Shown here in pieces: positions 47,430-58,599 of a stretch of 64,000 bases of DNA. Under the pieces are notes generated by a model. The model saw nothing but the letters and a program-made list of their open reading frames with translations. It was not told the DNA's origin and did not search any database. The stretch comes from Epiperipatus broadwayi (lineage: Eukaryota > Onychophora > Udeonychophora > Euonychophora > Peripatidae): positions 3,591,081 to 3,655,080 of the forward strand of contig JAQFVV010000063.1 in NCBI GenBank assembly GCA_028023455.1, written 5' to 3'. The translations under genes were made by a program, and so were the position numbers. Numbering within the stretch: the first letter of the stretch is position 1; each line of letters starts with the position of its first letter.

Positions 47430-49212
47430 AAAATTTCAAATGTTATTTAACTTAAATTTATTGGAGCATATTTGAAGATTACTAATATTTACTCTTTCTT
47501 GACATTTGCTTTTAAATTCTGTATTTTTATAAATCTTGCATTTAAATAAATTTACGATTAATTCTGAGTTGTGTCTATTAACCATATTGTAATTCTAAAA
47601 TACATATCTTCTTTTTATTAAAATATCCAATTTAGCAATATTATTATTTAGATGCTTTCACATTCATTTCATATTTTGTGTAAGTAAAATTCATAATCCG
47701 TAATTTTTTTGCAAATTTTTTAAACAATTTGCAGTTCATGCACTAAACTTTATCTTTTCAATAGCATTCTGTTCGTTATTATAAAAAATCGTTCATTATT
47801 TTTATCTAAATTTAAACTGGATAACTAATCGTGTTACTTTGTATGATATACTATCAGTTTTCCTAATGTTATGTTTGCGTTTACTTTTTAGAATGAATTT
47901 TGCTCATCTTTTTAATATTTGTGCTTCTATAATAATGCATTTGTCCATATATTCAAATGATTTTTTCATTTTCTTACTACTAGCTTATAATAGTGATTTA
48001 ACTCGCTGAAGGAGAAGCTATAAGTGGTAGAAAAATAATGAAAAAAGAAAAAAACATAGAGAAGTGTATATAATTTGCTTTATTCTTTTCAAAAAGCAAC
48101 ACGTGTAATAATTTGTGCTCATTTTAATGACAATCCAACACACCTGATAGGCTAATGATAAAGTGATAGCAGGATTTTAGCGATCATTTACTCTCGCAAT
48201 TCAATCTTAGACAGCTTTATTATTTGATAAGTATTGTCTCATTTTATTAGACAGGTTTTATTTTTTTTTTTTTATGTAGTTTTTATTTGTTTGAAAATTA
48301 ATCAAAGACGAAGATAGGTAAATTTAAAATTACATCAAATTAAAATTCTGGAAAAAGTAAAGACGTTATTATTATTTTATTCTAAAGGTACTATTCTTGT
48401 CTTGGTCAATGGATTTAGTCTTTCTTGAGGTTGAGGAGCGTATTTGTTTATTGTCTTTTATAAAAATTAACTTATTACCTATTCAAACATATTGCCAATC
48501 AAGATCACATAGTTTCTAACAGTCATAAGCCCACTCAAATAACCATTGACAATCAGTATTTATAATACAAATTACATTTACGACAGACATATAAACCAGC
48601 ATAGTTAGATATATTTGATCATCTTGCTTTCACGAAAACTTAATTGATAAGAATACTCAGATTTTAAACAGAAATTTCAATCTTAGTCTATTCCACATCC
48701 ATTTATTGAAAGTATAATTCTGGAATAGAATGATAAGAATGTTTTATTAAAATGCAGATTTAATTTTGCTAGACTTGATCTCTTTAAACTTACCATGCTG
48801 ATCTATGATTGTAAGCTTTTCATCCATGTTTTGTTAATATGTATGAATTCACATTTCAGTAACACTTTCAACAATCTGTATATATAAATTAATCATTAGT
48901 AATTTAGTGTTTTTTCGATGAGGAATTAAAGGACCTTTTTTAGTTAATAGCAAATAAGATGCTTTTAATAAAATAATTTTCAGATATATATATACTCAAG
49001 TGATCAAATTTCAGTGTTAAAATTTATCCATAATGTTGCCTTTTATATATAAACTTTAAAATGATCAATTTAAAACAAAATCGAAATAGACAATTCACTG
49101 TTTCAATTGTGTTTAAATTGATTATTTTAAATTTTATATATTTGGATGTAATTTGTTTATTGTGATTATTTTAAATTTTGTATATATATGGATATAATTT
49201 TTTTTATTGTAG
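47430..49212 (+). other. Gene-free intron sequence before the UBA exon
   Basis: AT-rich non-coding DNA. A direct TTTAAATTGATTATTTTAAA pattern recurs at 49111-49190 just before the acceptor TTTATTGTAG. Confidence 0.5.
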
Positions 49213-49410
49213 TTACTGGACAGAAGAGAGTACTATGTGTTCATGTGAAGTTGAATATCTTGAGGACAGTGCTCTTGCACAATTGATTGATTTTGGTTTT
49301 AGTTTTGAAATGGCAAAAAATTCCCTAGCTATTGCTCGTGGCAACATGGAAGAGGCTCTCAATCTACTTTTAACAAATGATGAAGATGCTTGTCAATCAA
49401 AAAAAAGCCG
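49213..49410 (+). CDS. PARP6/8: PARP6/8-like mono-ADP-ribosyltransferase, visible exon 4 with UBA domain
   Basis: A 198-base exon between acceptor TTTATTGTAG and donor GTAAAG, phase 2 to phase 2. Its 66 residues begin YWTEESTMCSCEVEYLEDS. They then form a textbook ubiquitin-associated domain of about 38 residues: ALAQLIDFGFSFEMAKNSLA followed by IARGNMEEALNLLLTND. The hallmarks are the L-x-x-[ML]-GF loop (DFGF), the aliphatic/Ala second helix, the G-N-[MV]-E-x-A turn and the final A-[VL]-N-x-LL helix. UBA domains bind ubiquitin or act in protein contacts. I know no UBA in human PARP6 or PARP8. The exon keeps the frame on both sides, so it is an authentic part of the protein. A separate gene is unlikely, because the exon has no initiator and is flanked by PARP exons in frame. 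Confidence 0.93.
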
Positions 49411-49805
49411 GTAAAGTTCATTTTTATAAACTAATTTTGGTCATATGTGATATAAAATGATGTTCCTATTATTTTCCAATATAATATATATATATGTTCT
49501 TAAATTCAAATTTGAGGTATTTTCTAAAATATCATGACTCATTTTTGTAAATTTCATTTCATAGGGTTTTTTTTTTGTTTTTTTTTTTAGATTTTCATTT
49601 TAAAACAAGGATACACCTTATAATTTTATTCAGTAGTCAGATTTTGTATTTTTTAGTGAAGGGCAAAAATAGTTTTCATTCAAATTTTTTAGTTTACGAA
49701 CTCCATAAGTGATATGTATGGATTAAATAATAAATATATAAAAAAAATACTTTGTAAGAAACACTTACTTTATTTGAGTAATGCACTAAAATACACAATA
49801 TTTTT
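49411..49805 (+). other. Intron start, AT-rich
   Basis: Start of the 10.7-kb intron 49411-60115. No feature is recognised before the palindromic repeat at 49809. Confidence 0.5.
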
Positions 49806-49808
49806 TTT

Positions 49809-49972
49809 CTTGGATCACAATTTGGATTAGTATATTTAATTTGAAATAAAAGTGGACACATCCATAAATTAATTCAGTCATTAGTTTTAAAAATAATGAT
49901 TGAGGCAATTTATTTATGGATGCCCCACTTTTATTTCAAGTTAAATATATCAATCAAAATTGTGGTCCCAAG
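49809..49972. repeat. Palindromic MITE-like element, 164 bases
   Basis: The left arm 49809-49874 (CTTGGATCACAATTTGGATT...) is the complement of 49907-49972 with about 15% differences, and pairing continues through the short centre. A foldback of this size with almost no loop is typical of a MITE. The superfamily is not determined. The transcribed intron could form a long hairpin RNA here. Confidence 0.85.
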
Positions 49973-50139
49973 ATAATTGTTTTTGGTTTTTAATATTTTA
50001 TATCTCATATTAAGTAAAAGCATTTTTTATATATATTATTTTTTACTTTTTAGTTATTAGTTATTTTGCAATAGATTTATTGTAACCATTCATATTCACA
50101 TTTACAAACCAATAATGTAAAAAGTGTCATTGTACCACT

Positions 50140-50515
50140 AGTGGTGGCCATGGTTATTAAAGAACCAAAGACACCAAAATATATGGGTATTGAACTGAGT
50201 TCAGACCTATATAACTAATAAGCTAATGAGCTTAGATTGAAAATATTATTGTGTTTTCAATTTTATTCTCATAGTTTTGTAGTTAAGTAGAGATTAAAGG
50301 TGCTGGAGGGTTGCATTAGATCCTAAGATCTAGATGCAGTGCTCTCAGATCCAAGGCTCCTCACTGATGAAGGCCACAAGCCAGAAACTAGTCTGGGGAT
50401 ATTGGATGAGTAGGCACTAGATAGGGATTTTATGCACAAGCCTTTTGGCATCCATTGATGGCTTGCACAGTGGCACTACTGTATGGAGAGTTTTGCCTAT
50501 TTAGTGTCATTGTAC
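50140..50515 (+). mobile_element. Hammerhead-bearing dispersed repeat, copy 1
   Basis: One of three near-full copies of a roughly 370-base repeat; the others are 58215-58580 (minus) and 58600-58970 (plus). Ordered landmarks are CACCAAAATATAT (about 50170), a CAGACCTATATAACTAATAAGC-type block, TTGCATTAGATCC (50310), the ribozyme at 50347-50407, CACTAGATAGGGATTTTATG (50415), TGGCATCCATTGATGG (50446) and GAGAGTTTTGCCTATTT at the 3' end. There is no coding content. Size, lack of ORF and an embedded hammerhead fit a retrozyme-like or Penelope-terminal derivative. It sits in an intron in the sense direction of the host gene. Confidence 0.8.
50347..50407 (+). ncRNA. Hammerhead ribozyme, type I layout
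   Basis: All core parts of a hammerhead are present in order. CTGATGA is at 50364-50370. Stem II is GGC 50372-50374 with GCC 50380-50382, closed by CACAA. GAAAC is at 50384-50388, followed by the cleavage triplet GTC (50391-50393). Stem I pairs CCTCA 50359-50363 with TGGGG 50394-50398 (one G-U), then after an internal loop (GGCT/ATA) pairs ATCCAA 50349-50354 with TTGGAT 50402-50407. The predicted cut is after C50393. Stem III is only the A-U and C-G pairs with a two-base loop. Such minimal stem III forms are known from metazoan retroelement hammerheads, which tend to cleave as dimers. Copies at 58299-58357 and 58817-58877 support the fold by paired changes in the former. Confidence 0.82.
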
Positions 50516-51917
50516 TTCAAGATTTTTGAATGAAATTCACAGGTGGTGAAAATTGTATACAAGGTGTTTTTTGTTTGTGAAGACATTGCTTTAAAAAAAG
50601 CAAGTTTTAGTTAAACAAGCAAGAAAAATGAAGAATTTCATTCTTCATTTGTTTTTCTTTCTATTTTAATTAACTGTAAACGTTTTTTAATGAATATTTA
50701 ATGATACTATATTTTTAAAAAATGTATAGTCATCTACTATATATCACTGAAAACTTATTGAATTGATATCATCTTTTTTTGAAATTTGACTCTTCAATGT
50801 GTATGAAATTTGAATGAAATTTATTCTATAGAAGTGTGTTAAAAATTGTTTATAAGATTTGATGCAAAGAAACGAACAAATAATTCGAATTTCTGAATTA
50901 AATAAAAGCATTTAAAATTCAGATACAAAATATAAAGTGTGATTATTTTACATTTTATAATATAAAAAAAATTGTGAATAAATATGATTTTATTTCCATA
51001 AGCAATAATTATATAGAAGGTCTGCAGGAACTATATATATATCAACAGTTAGAAGGAATTGATTTTTATATTTGGATATGGGTTAAATATGCGAATAGTT
51101 GCCAACAATTGGAAAAATTTATTTATAAGAAAGTTTAAATAATGGTCAGTTTATATAGAGCTATTACAAATTTATAGATTGTTTTTAGACCTAGAAGTGT
51201 TGGCGATATTGTGACTGGGAACTTTTTTTGCAGACTAGCCAGCTTAATTTAAAGAAACAATTTTTAATTTTTGAACAGAAGCTTTATTTGATATGCTTTC
51301 AGTTTTACAAATATCAAAATAAAATATGAAAAAATTGTCACTTTTTTTTTATGGTTGAAGTTTATATACTTTTGCAATATCTAATTTTTTAAATAAATTT
51401 CCCTGTAATTAAAAACTTATTTTTTATGCTTCTGAATGGAGGACTTAATATCTTGTTTTGAGAGTCACTTTTACGGAAGCAAAATAAGTCTTTTGTTTTT
51501 CATTTTGAATTGACTTTCTATTATTTGTTTAGATAAAAAAAAAAAGCTCATTTAATTAAAAGTTTTTCTTGGCTATTTTATTTAGATTTTGTAATAAGAA
51601 AATATTGATTATCTGATGGTATTTATATATTTTGAAAGTGGACAAGTATCAGCAATAACAAATAAATGTAGATTTTCAATTTATAAATAATTCTATAGAT
51701 TACTTTTCAGTAACTCTGGGCCAGATATTTATATATGCGTATAATAAAATTATCAAACAATTTATTGACTAATTATAAGTAAAATCTCAAAAAAAAAATA
51801 GTAAAAGAATTTTAATTATTAAATGCTTTTAAATTAACTTGCCCTATCTGTGTATGTTACTGTCTGTATGTACACATTTTTGAATTTTTTACAATCAAAA
51901 AAGTCTGTTCCTGTTTA

Positions 51918-51985
51918 GAACTTGAACTCACATTCTTATGCTTCCCAAGAAAACTCCTTACCATTGATTAGCCAATGGAAATATT
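51918..51985 (-). mobile_element. tRNA-derived SINE head, second family
   Basis: On the minus strand TTGGCTAATCAATGG (complement of 51961-51975) is an A-box-like motif. It is followed by a tRNA-like middle (GGAGTTTTCTTGGGAAGC) and GAGTTCAAGTTC (complement of 51918-51929), a good B box at tRNA spacing. The sequence differs from the SINE at 2742. A tail is not clear, so the extent is given only for the head. Confidence 0.6.
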
Positions 51986-51989
51986 ATAT

Positions 51990-52142
51990 TCATGGAATAA
52001 AATTTTGTTAATATTGATTTAACTTATACTTAATTAAATTAATTAAAATAAAAAGATTATACATCTGTCAGAAACATTATTTGTAGAATAAAATTTTATT
52101 ATCAATTTAACTTAATAGTTAATTAAATTAATTAAAAAGCCA
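51990..52142. repeat. Short direct repeat, about 92-base spacing
   Basis: AATAAAATTTT followed by TTAATTAAATTAATTAAAA occurs at 51998-52052 and 52086-52137. AT-rich tandem duplication, no further meaning seen. Confidence 0.6.
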
Positions 52143-53082
52143 ATACATAAAATATTTTTATATAGTGGGTGATCATGTGATATTTAAATTTAGAATTTGT
52201 TTATTAGAGGGCATATTTTTTATTTTCACTTTTTATTATTAAATTATAATTTTTGCCAGATTTTTTTTGTAGCTTTAACTATTTTTTAAAATAATATGTT
52301 AATATAACAAAAAATTAAAAAAAATAATATGTAAAAAGAATTTTCTTTAAATAATGCTTTTTTATGTTAAATAGCTGATTAAGTAATATATAAAAATAAC
52401 AAAGTAATCTGCTTCTCGGTTAATTTGCTATTTTGGAAAATATCAGGGATGTTAAGAATCTATATTTGTTATAAAACAATTGGAAATTGTAGAAATATTG
52501 TCATTTTATAAAAGCATCTTTTATTTGCTTTTTGTAAACACAATACTAAAAGTTTATTATTTTTCATAAGAAAATGAAATCTAATTTATTGCAATTTATA
52601 ACAAAATTAATATTTAATATTTAATTAATTGAAAGTCCATACATTATGTCATATAATATAAATATGTTAATCTAAAAACCTAATTGTATTTACATTATTA
52701 AATTTTCATTACAGTTTATCTTAAAACCAAAAAAAAAAAGAGATCTTTTTTATATATAAAAAATAATATTATTGTGCAGTTTTTTTTTTTGAATGTGTTA
52801 GCCAAGTTTGTTTTGATAAAGCAGGTTAAAAAAGCAGTATTTATGTAAAATGAACTCATGACCAAAGCAAATGTAATTTCATTAAATGTTTGTTTTTCTT
52901 CATTTTTAATTATACCAGAAAAAATAAAAAGTCTGAATAATTTATATAAAAATATAACAAGATTAAACTGTCTTTGATTGAATAATTAATATAATGTGTA
53001 TTTTATTTAGTATAATGATAACCATATATAGATATAGTTTATTCATGCGTCTAAAAATTGAATCATATCATATATATATTGT

Positions 53083-55760
53083 AACTGATTAAATCTGTCA
53101 ATGCTGATGATGGGGAGAATGATCAATCTGATCTGATCAAAAATCTAAAAAAAATCTAATTTAATCTAATCTAGCTCAATCGGGTCACCATTATGTAATA
53201 AACCACCATAAAGCACTAATAATCTCTACTAAAGCCTAATTTGTTTAAGCTATATGTAAAATGAAATAATAATGAGATTATCTGCTCCAGACATCAACAA
53301 ATCTATCATGATTACAAAGTAAACTGCAATGAGCAGTGAAACCGTATATCATTGCCCTAAACAATAGTATATGATTAGGCTAACTATTTGAATAACAATT
53401 TAATGAAAATCAAATCAAATCAATAACTAAAGCAGATTCCAATATACTTTGCTAATCTATTGTTATTGTAATAATTCAAATCTACTTTAATATTTAATGA
53501 TACTGCATTTTATCTAAACAGATGAGCTTCTAAATAACTATAATTGCATTTTACAAAACATTTTTTAAATATAGACACTATTTTAAATGTTGAAACAAAA
53601 TAATATTTGACTCAAATGTATATCTAGTTTAATAAAATGCTAAATACAAGGCATAAACATTTCATTCCTATCTTTCAATAAAGCGATACATAATTATTTC
53701 TTCTTTAATATTTAATTAACAATATTCTATTGAAATCAACTAGTTTTTATATCCTTTTGGAAAATACTTTGAAAACTTATGCACTCCTTTAAATGTTTAA
53801 ACAAATTAATCTACGTCTAGTTTAATAAGATGCTATAACATAATGTATAAATAATTTATTCATATCTTTCAATAAAGCGATACTTAATTATTGCTTCATT
53901 TATATTTTAAAATAGAATACTCCACGAGAATTTATTATCAACAAATCTATTAGCTAATTTCTAACTCTACAATGCCCAATCACATTATATAAAAGATATA
54001 TTAAGTTTCCATTGGATGTTTATTAACCTATAATTATTATTATTATTTATTGAATCTTCAAATAATCGAATATGAAATTGGTTTTGGTAATAATTAAACT
54101 ATATAATTATAATTGACATTTATTCCAATTCAAAGATAATATTCAATTAAACCAGTCAATGAAATTTGTACCCTTCATTTTAGAGAAGTTTAAAAAAAAA
54201 AGTATTTAAGACAAGTTATTTTAAACCAATGATAAAATACGATCTATTTAGATTTTTATGACAGGATTAGATAAGCAAAGATATAATCAACTGTAAGCTA
54301 ATGGTATGACTTACCGGTAATATTAACTAAAATAAAATATAATATATAATATTCAAATGCAGAAATAAATATAAAATTTATATGTGAATAAAATAAAAAA
54401 TGATAATATGCAAAACATACCATATTTTATATTCTAGTTCACTTACCAAGTTGAGTTTGAATCTTGAACCGAATTTTAAAATAAAATCCTCTTATGCAAT
54501 CCCAATAAAAGAAATGAAATGAGTCGTAGCATTTAAATCAACTCAATTTATTGGATTGTAAAATTAATAACAAAGTACAATAGGAGATTAATCTATATTT
54601 TTGATTGATTGAATTAATAAAAAAAAAATGGTAAAATTTCTGTGGGTAAGTCTAAAATGTGTTGCAAAACTAATGACAGGTATAAAAAAAAAAAATGAAT
54701 GGGAGGAGAGATTTTGAATATCTTAATGAAAAATTTTCTAGATAACAGATACCAAATATATGTAATTAAATAAAAATGGATCTCTATTTGTTTGTTAACA
54801 TAATAATTGAAGAAACGTAAAATAAAACTCTATATTTAAACTCCTTTTCTGTCCGATATTTCAAGTTAAAATTTAAAACATACAAAATTCGAACTGAAAT
54901 ATTAAAAAAAGGAAAAAAAACATCGGTCGCATTAACACTAGAGTTTAAATGAATCTCTCCGAGCCCTTCATTTCATAAACCCTATTAAATCTAAATGTAC
55001 ACTATTTATGATATAAGATAAAATTCAAATTATTTTTTTGAAAAATATATAAAAATATTCACACATATGCATAAAAAATCATACCCTCAGTGAAAGTTTG
55101 TCCATTTTCATTATCCATTGATTCATCACAGTTTATTTATCCTCAGTCCTAAGATGGAGAGATGAGTTTATTTCAGAGAAAAGGTAAGTCGAACTTTCAA
55201 TGTTTCCTTTCATTGGCGATAATATTCAGATAGAATAATCCGTGAACTTTAATAACAGCTCTTTGTTTCTTTTTCCTTTTTAAAGAGGAGAGTGGAATTT
55301 AACTAAACCTTTTTATAATATAAATTAATCCAAATGATCCTGAACATTTTCTTAGCTTGTAACATGGTATCCATCCAATGTAATAGTAGTTATACTCCGA
55401 TTTTTAAATCTGGAATCTCTTTGTTTTAAAAATGGCCGATTTCATACAACACCTTTTTTTTTTAAATAGGTTTCCCTTCTTTCACATTCTTGTTTGTTGT
55501 CTTCTTTGGAACTTTCTTCAACCAGCCACTCTTCAAACTGAATGGGTAGAATGCTAATTCTTTATTTTTCCATATTTTATAGCTTCACGAATTTAAAATA
55601 AAGTTTTAAAGAAATTTTTTTTTAAGAACTTAGAAACTTGTCGGTCTTCAGCAATGGCAAAAAATGATGAGTTCTCTTACAGTCTTTTCTGGCTATTTAT
55701 ATTATCGCTTGCTGACATTATGGATGTCATAACAACTGTTGGAATTCACTCTGAAATTGC
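53083..55760 (-). mobile_element. A-rich LTR-like island (copy E4, right end uncertain)
   Basis: It begins at TGTAAC (53083) next to ATATATAT, like E3, and turns the strand composition A-rich. A CTAGCTCAATCGGGTCACCAT block (53171-53191) aligns with CTAGCTCAGCGGAGACG of E1 and GGCTCAGTGGGGTTAC of E3. Around 55210-55340, CATTGGCGATAATATTC, TTTCCTTTTTAAAGAGG and ATTAATCCA follow in the same order as 16935-17105 of E1. On the minus strand CCAATAAATTGAG (near 54550) could be a poly-A signal. No protein is seen. The right limit is set by composition only. Confidence 0.5.
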
Positions 55761-55763
55761 TCA

Positions 55764-56910
55764 ATGCCGAACGATATATTTCAGTGTTTTTCTGCTTTGT
55801 TTTGCAAGTGTGATGTAAGTTTGGAGAAAAATGGATACATGGAAATGAAATCTAAGTTTGATATGATTTTTCCTATTATTTTTAAATCAAAATACAGAAT
55901 TGATATTACAACCTTGATACCTTTTATAAATATAAATAATTTACATAAATAATAATATATATATATATTTTTAAATTAATTCACAAACAAATATACATGA
56001 AACATAAAAACATTGAATTATATGTAATAATGTTACTATGGTGACTGCAGTAACAGAAATTAAAATATGTAAAAATAATACTGATCCTATTCAAGTAAAC
56101 TTTTATATCATACTAAATTATTTCCAAAATTTATTTATTTGCCTATATGTTTTTCTTGTGTTTGATTATTACGAATTTATTATTTTGAAGCTAGAATTAG
56201 CAGTAAACAATACTATTCAAAAAACTTTAGGTTGCCATGATTATCAATTTAAACTTATATTTTCAAGATCTCCCATTATCCATTTATTAAGTAAAAGAAA
56301 AACCAAACAAGATCAACAAACTTCTTTATTTTTTTTTATATACTTTGATGATTAATCTGAATATTCACAATATATACACATCTCATACATATAATCACTT
56401 TATTTCTGTTGTCCATTTATAATATTAATATTTCAAATAAGAATGAATATAGAATCTGCATTTTAAATTTAATTTTTTGATTTTAGATTTCAGTCTTATT
56501 TTAACATTGGAATTTATGTATGTATAAATTCTGATATTATTCTTCAATGCATGCCTAATTTTAGAGCCTTATTTCTATAAATCATGTAGTTTACATAAAT
56601 AAAATATATGCTAAAATGTAAGATGAATTAAATATATTAATATTGGCATTAACTTTATTCCTGTATTTATGCATGACATTTAGAGATACCTATTAACAAA
56701 TTTATCTAATTATATATTTTGCAGATCACTTTTTTTTTTCAATAAGTAATTACCTCAAAGAGTTTTTCTTGAATTGGTTAACTCAAGCAAAGCTTATGAA
56801 TGATATCACATGACCAACTCTTGCATAAATAAGTCATTATGCAGGATTAATGATCACTTTTAAAATATGATTTACTGTAATAATAGTAATTATATCTTGG
56901 ACTATTTCCA
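55764..56910 (+). other. Gene-free intron sequence
   Basis: AT-rich DNA. The ORFs at 55764-55952 and 56038-56355 show no motif, splice signals or conserved pattern that I recognise. Confidence 0.45.
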
Positions 56911-56914
56911 TTAT

Positions 56915-57540
56915 CTAATAATTGTTAAATATAGAACAAATCAAACTTTATTTAAACTTTTCAAATACATTCAAGTGGTATTATTCTCCCCTACTCTTCA
57001 GATGTTGCCGGCTTTTGACCAGTCACAATACTTATAGCATGAGAATCCAACTTGGATCTTTAGATTCATGAATATTTAATTTACGGTAATGTTTTAATCA
57101 ACTAAGCTATTCTCTCAAAGGTAACAGTTTGGCAAGGTTAATGGGTGGTTTCCAAACATTATGAATTATCACACTAGGATAACCTCATGAGTCAATCTAG
57201 TATAATATTTCGAAGCCACTCACTAACCTTGCTCTTGGGAAAAATTAGAGGAATCATGAGGATAAATATATAAAAATTCTAGTAACTGTTGTCTTTGACA
57301 GAGTAGCATAGTTGGATAGAGCTTCACCTTAAATTCAATATTACAAATCTAAAAATCCAAGTTTGATTCCCATGCTATTACTGTCGCTGGACGAGCCAGC
57401 AATGTTCAAAGAAAAGAGGAGAATAATACCACTCAAAATGTGTTACATACTAATCTGTGTGCTACTACTAACAGTAGAATGTATTTGAAAAATTTAAGTG
57501 AAGTTTGAATTTTTCTAAAGATATTTAACAATTAATATTG
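56915..57540. repeat. About 630-base palindrome of a tRNA-like repeat
   Basis: The left half (56915 to about 57180) is the complement of the right half (about 57195-57540). Arm landmarks are AATTGTTAAATAT, TTTTCAAATACATTC, AGTGGTATTATTCTCC, TAGCATG(A/G)GAATC, AACTTGGATTTTTAGAT, CAAGGTTAGTGAGTGG and TATTAT towards a centre near 57186. The right arm has an extra stretch of about 50 bases near 57440-57475. In the right arm TAGCATAGTTGGATAGAGC (57304-57322) and AAGTTTGATTCCC (57359-57371) look like A and B boxes. The structure is two copies of one SINE-like repeat joined tail to tail, or a large foldback element. Confidence 0.88.
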
Positions 57541-58214
57541 GAGGATCCATAGTTCAACATATAATTATGACTAAAATATCAGCACAAACTTTCAGACAAA
57601 TACTGTGATTTAATTTGTTTGATTTATCTTCCAATGATTATTTCAAAATTTTTGATCATTTATCAGTTTTATAGTATTTTTAGCAAACCTGTTTAGCAAA
57701 ATCTGTCCGTTCAAGACCAAACAACAATATTTCAGTAAAAACTATTGATATATTTTTAACTTTTAGATGATGTCTTGTACCACAATACTTCTTATTTTTT
57801 ATATTTTAAATAAAAAAAATAAATTATTATATAATGTAGTTAAATAAATCATTCAAAAGCATTATATATATATGTATTATTTTTTGTTTACATTTTGGTC
57901 ATTCTTCTAGTCTTTTTCAGAATTTAGAAATTATGCAGTATACTAAATATACATAATAATTATTTGAATATTAATTATATTTCATATTATTTTTGTTCAT
58001 TATTTTTTATTACAATTAAACAAGTAGATAATCATATTTATAATTAAAATAATAAAAATAACAGTTTATAGTTTTTAAATATATAAAACAATATGATGTA
58101 TTTTAAAAGTTCCTAGATTATAGAGAAAAGTAGGAAAAGGGTCTAAACATTTATAGAATAGTAAAAGAAATATTTAAATATACTTGTTTTGAATGATTTC
58201 TTTAAATAAAATTC

Positions 58215-58580
58215 CTACAATAATGCCACTAGTACAAGTTTTAGCAATCAATAGTTGCTAGATAGCTGTGTCTCGTAATCCCTATCCAATGCTTTCTCAT
58301 CCAATATCTTCTGATTAGTTTCTAGCTTATGGCTTTCATCAGTGAAGAGTTTTGGATCAGTGCACATGGATCTTTGGATCTAATGGACTCCTCCAGAACC
58401 CAGCTTTTATCACTTTACTTCATTATAAAATTATCAGCACAAATTATAAAACACGCAGATATTTACAATCCGAGGTAATTTGCCTATATTGTCATACAGA
58501 TCTATGTATATATTTTAGTTTCATTGGTTTTTTAATAATCATAGTTACATTATTCTTTGGCTAGGATTGATATTAAACCA
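58215..58580 (-). mobile_element. Hammerhead-bearing dispersed repeat, copy 3 (minus)
   Basis: The complement follows copy 1: AAAATATAT, a GATCTGTATGAC-ATA-AGGCAAATTA block, CATTAGATCCAAAGATCCA, the ribozyme region (58299-58357), GAGAAAGCATTGGATAGGGATTA, then CTATCTAGCAACTATTGATTG and GCATTATTGTAGG. It is head to head with copy 2, their 5' ends being only tens of bases apart. Confidence 0.8.
58299..58357 (-). ncRNA. Hammerhead ribozyme copy with compensatory changes
   Basis: On the minus strand the core CTGATGA (complement of 58336-58342) is intact. Stem II is AGC/GCT instead of GGC/GCC, a paired G-C to A-U change, with loop CATAA. GAAAC is intact. Stem I is CTTC/GAAG instead of CCTC/GGGG, again paired. 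The outer ATCCAA/TTGGAT pairing is unchanged. Two defects are visible: the triplet before the cut is ATC rather than GTC, which also weakens stem III, and the innermost stem I pair is lost. Activity is doubtful, but the pairing has been kept. Confidence 0.7.
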
Positions 58581-58599
58581 TTAAAACATCACATGGCTA

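Noticed and set aside
53104-53130. GCTGATGATGGGGAGAATG as a hammerhead start
   Set aside because: No GAAAC and no pairing for stem I. Chance CTGATGA.
56038-56355. 105-codon ORF in an intron
   Set aside because: Composition is slightly more balanced, but I see no family motif, acceptor/donor pair or conserved block, so I left it out of the gene list.
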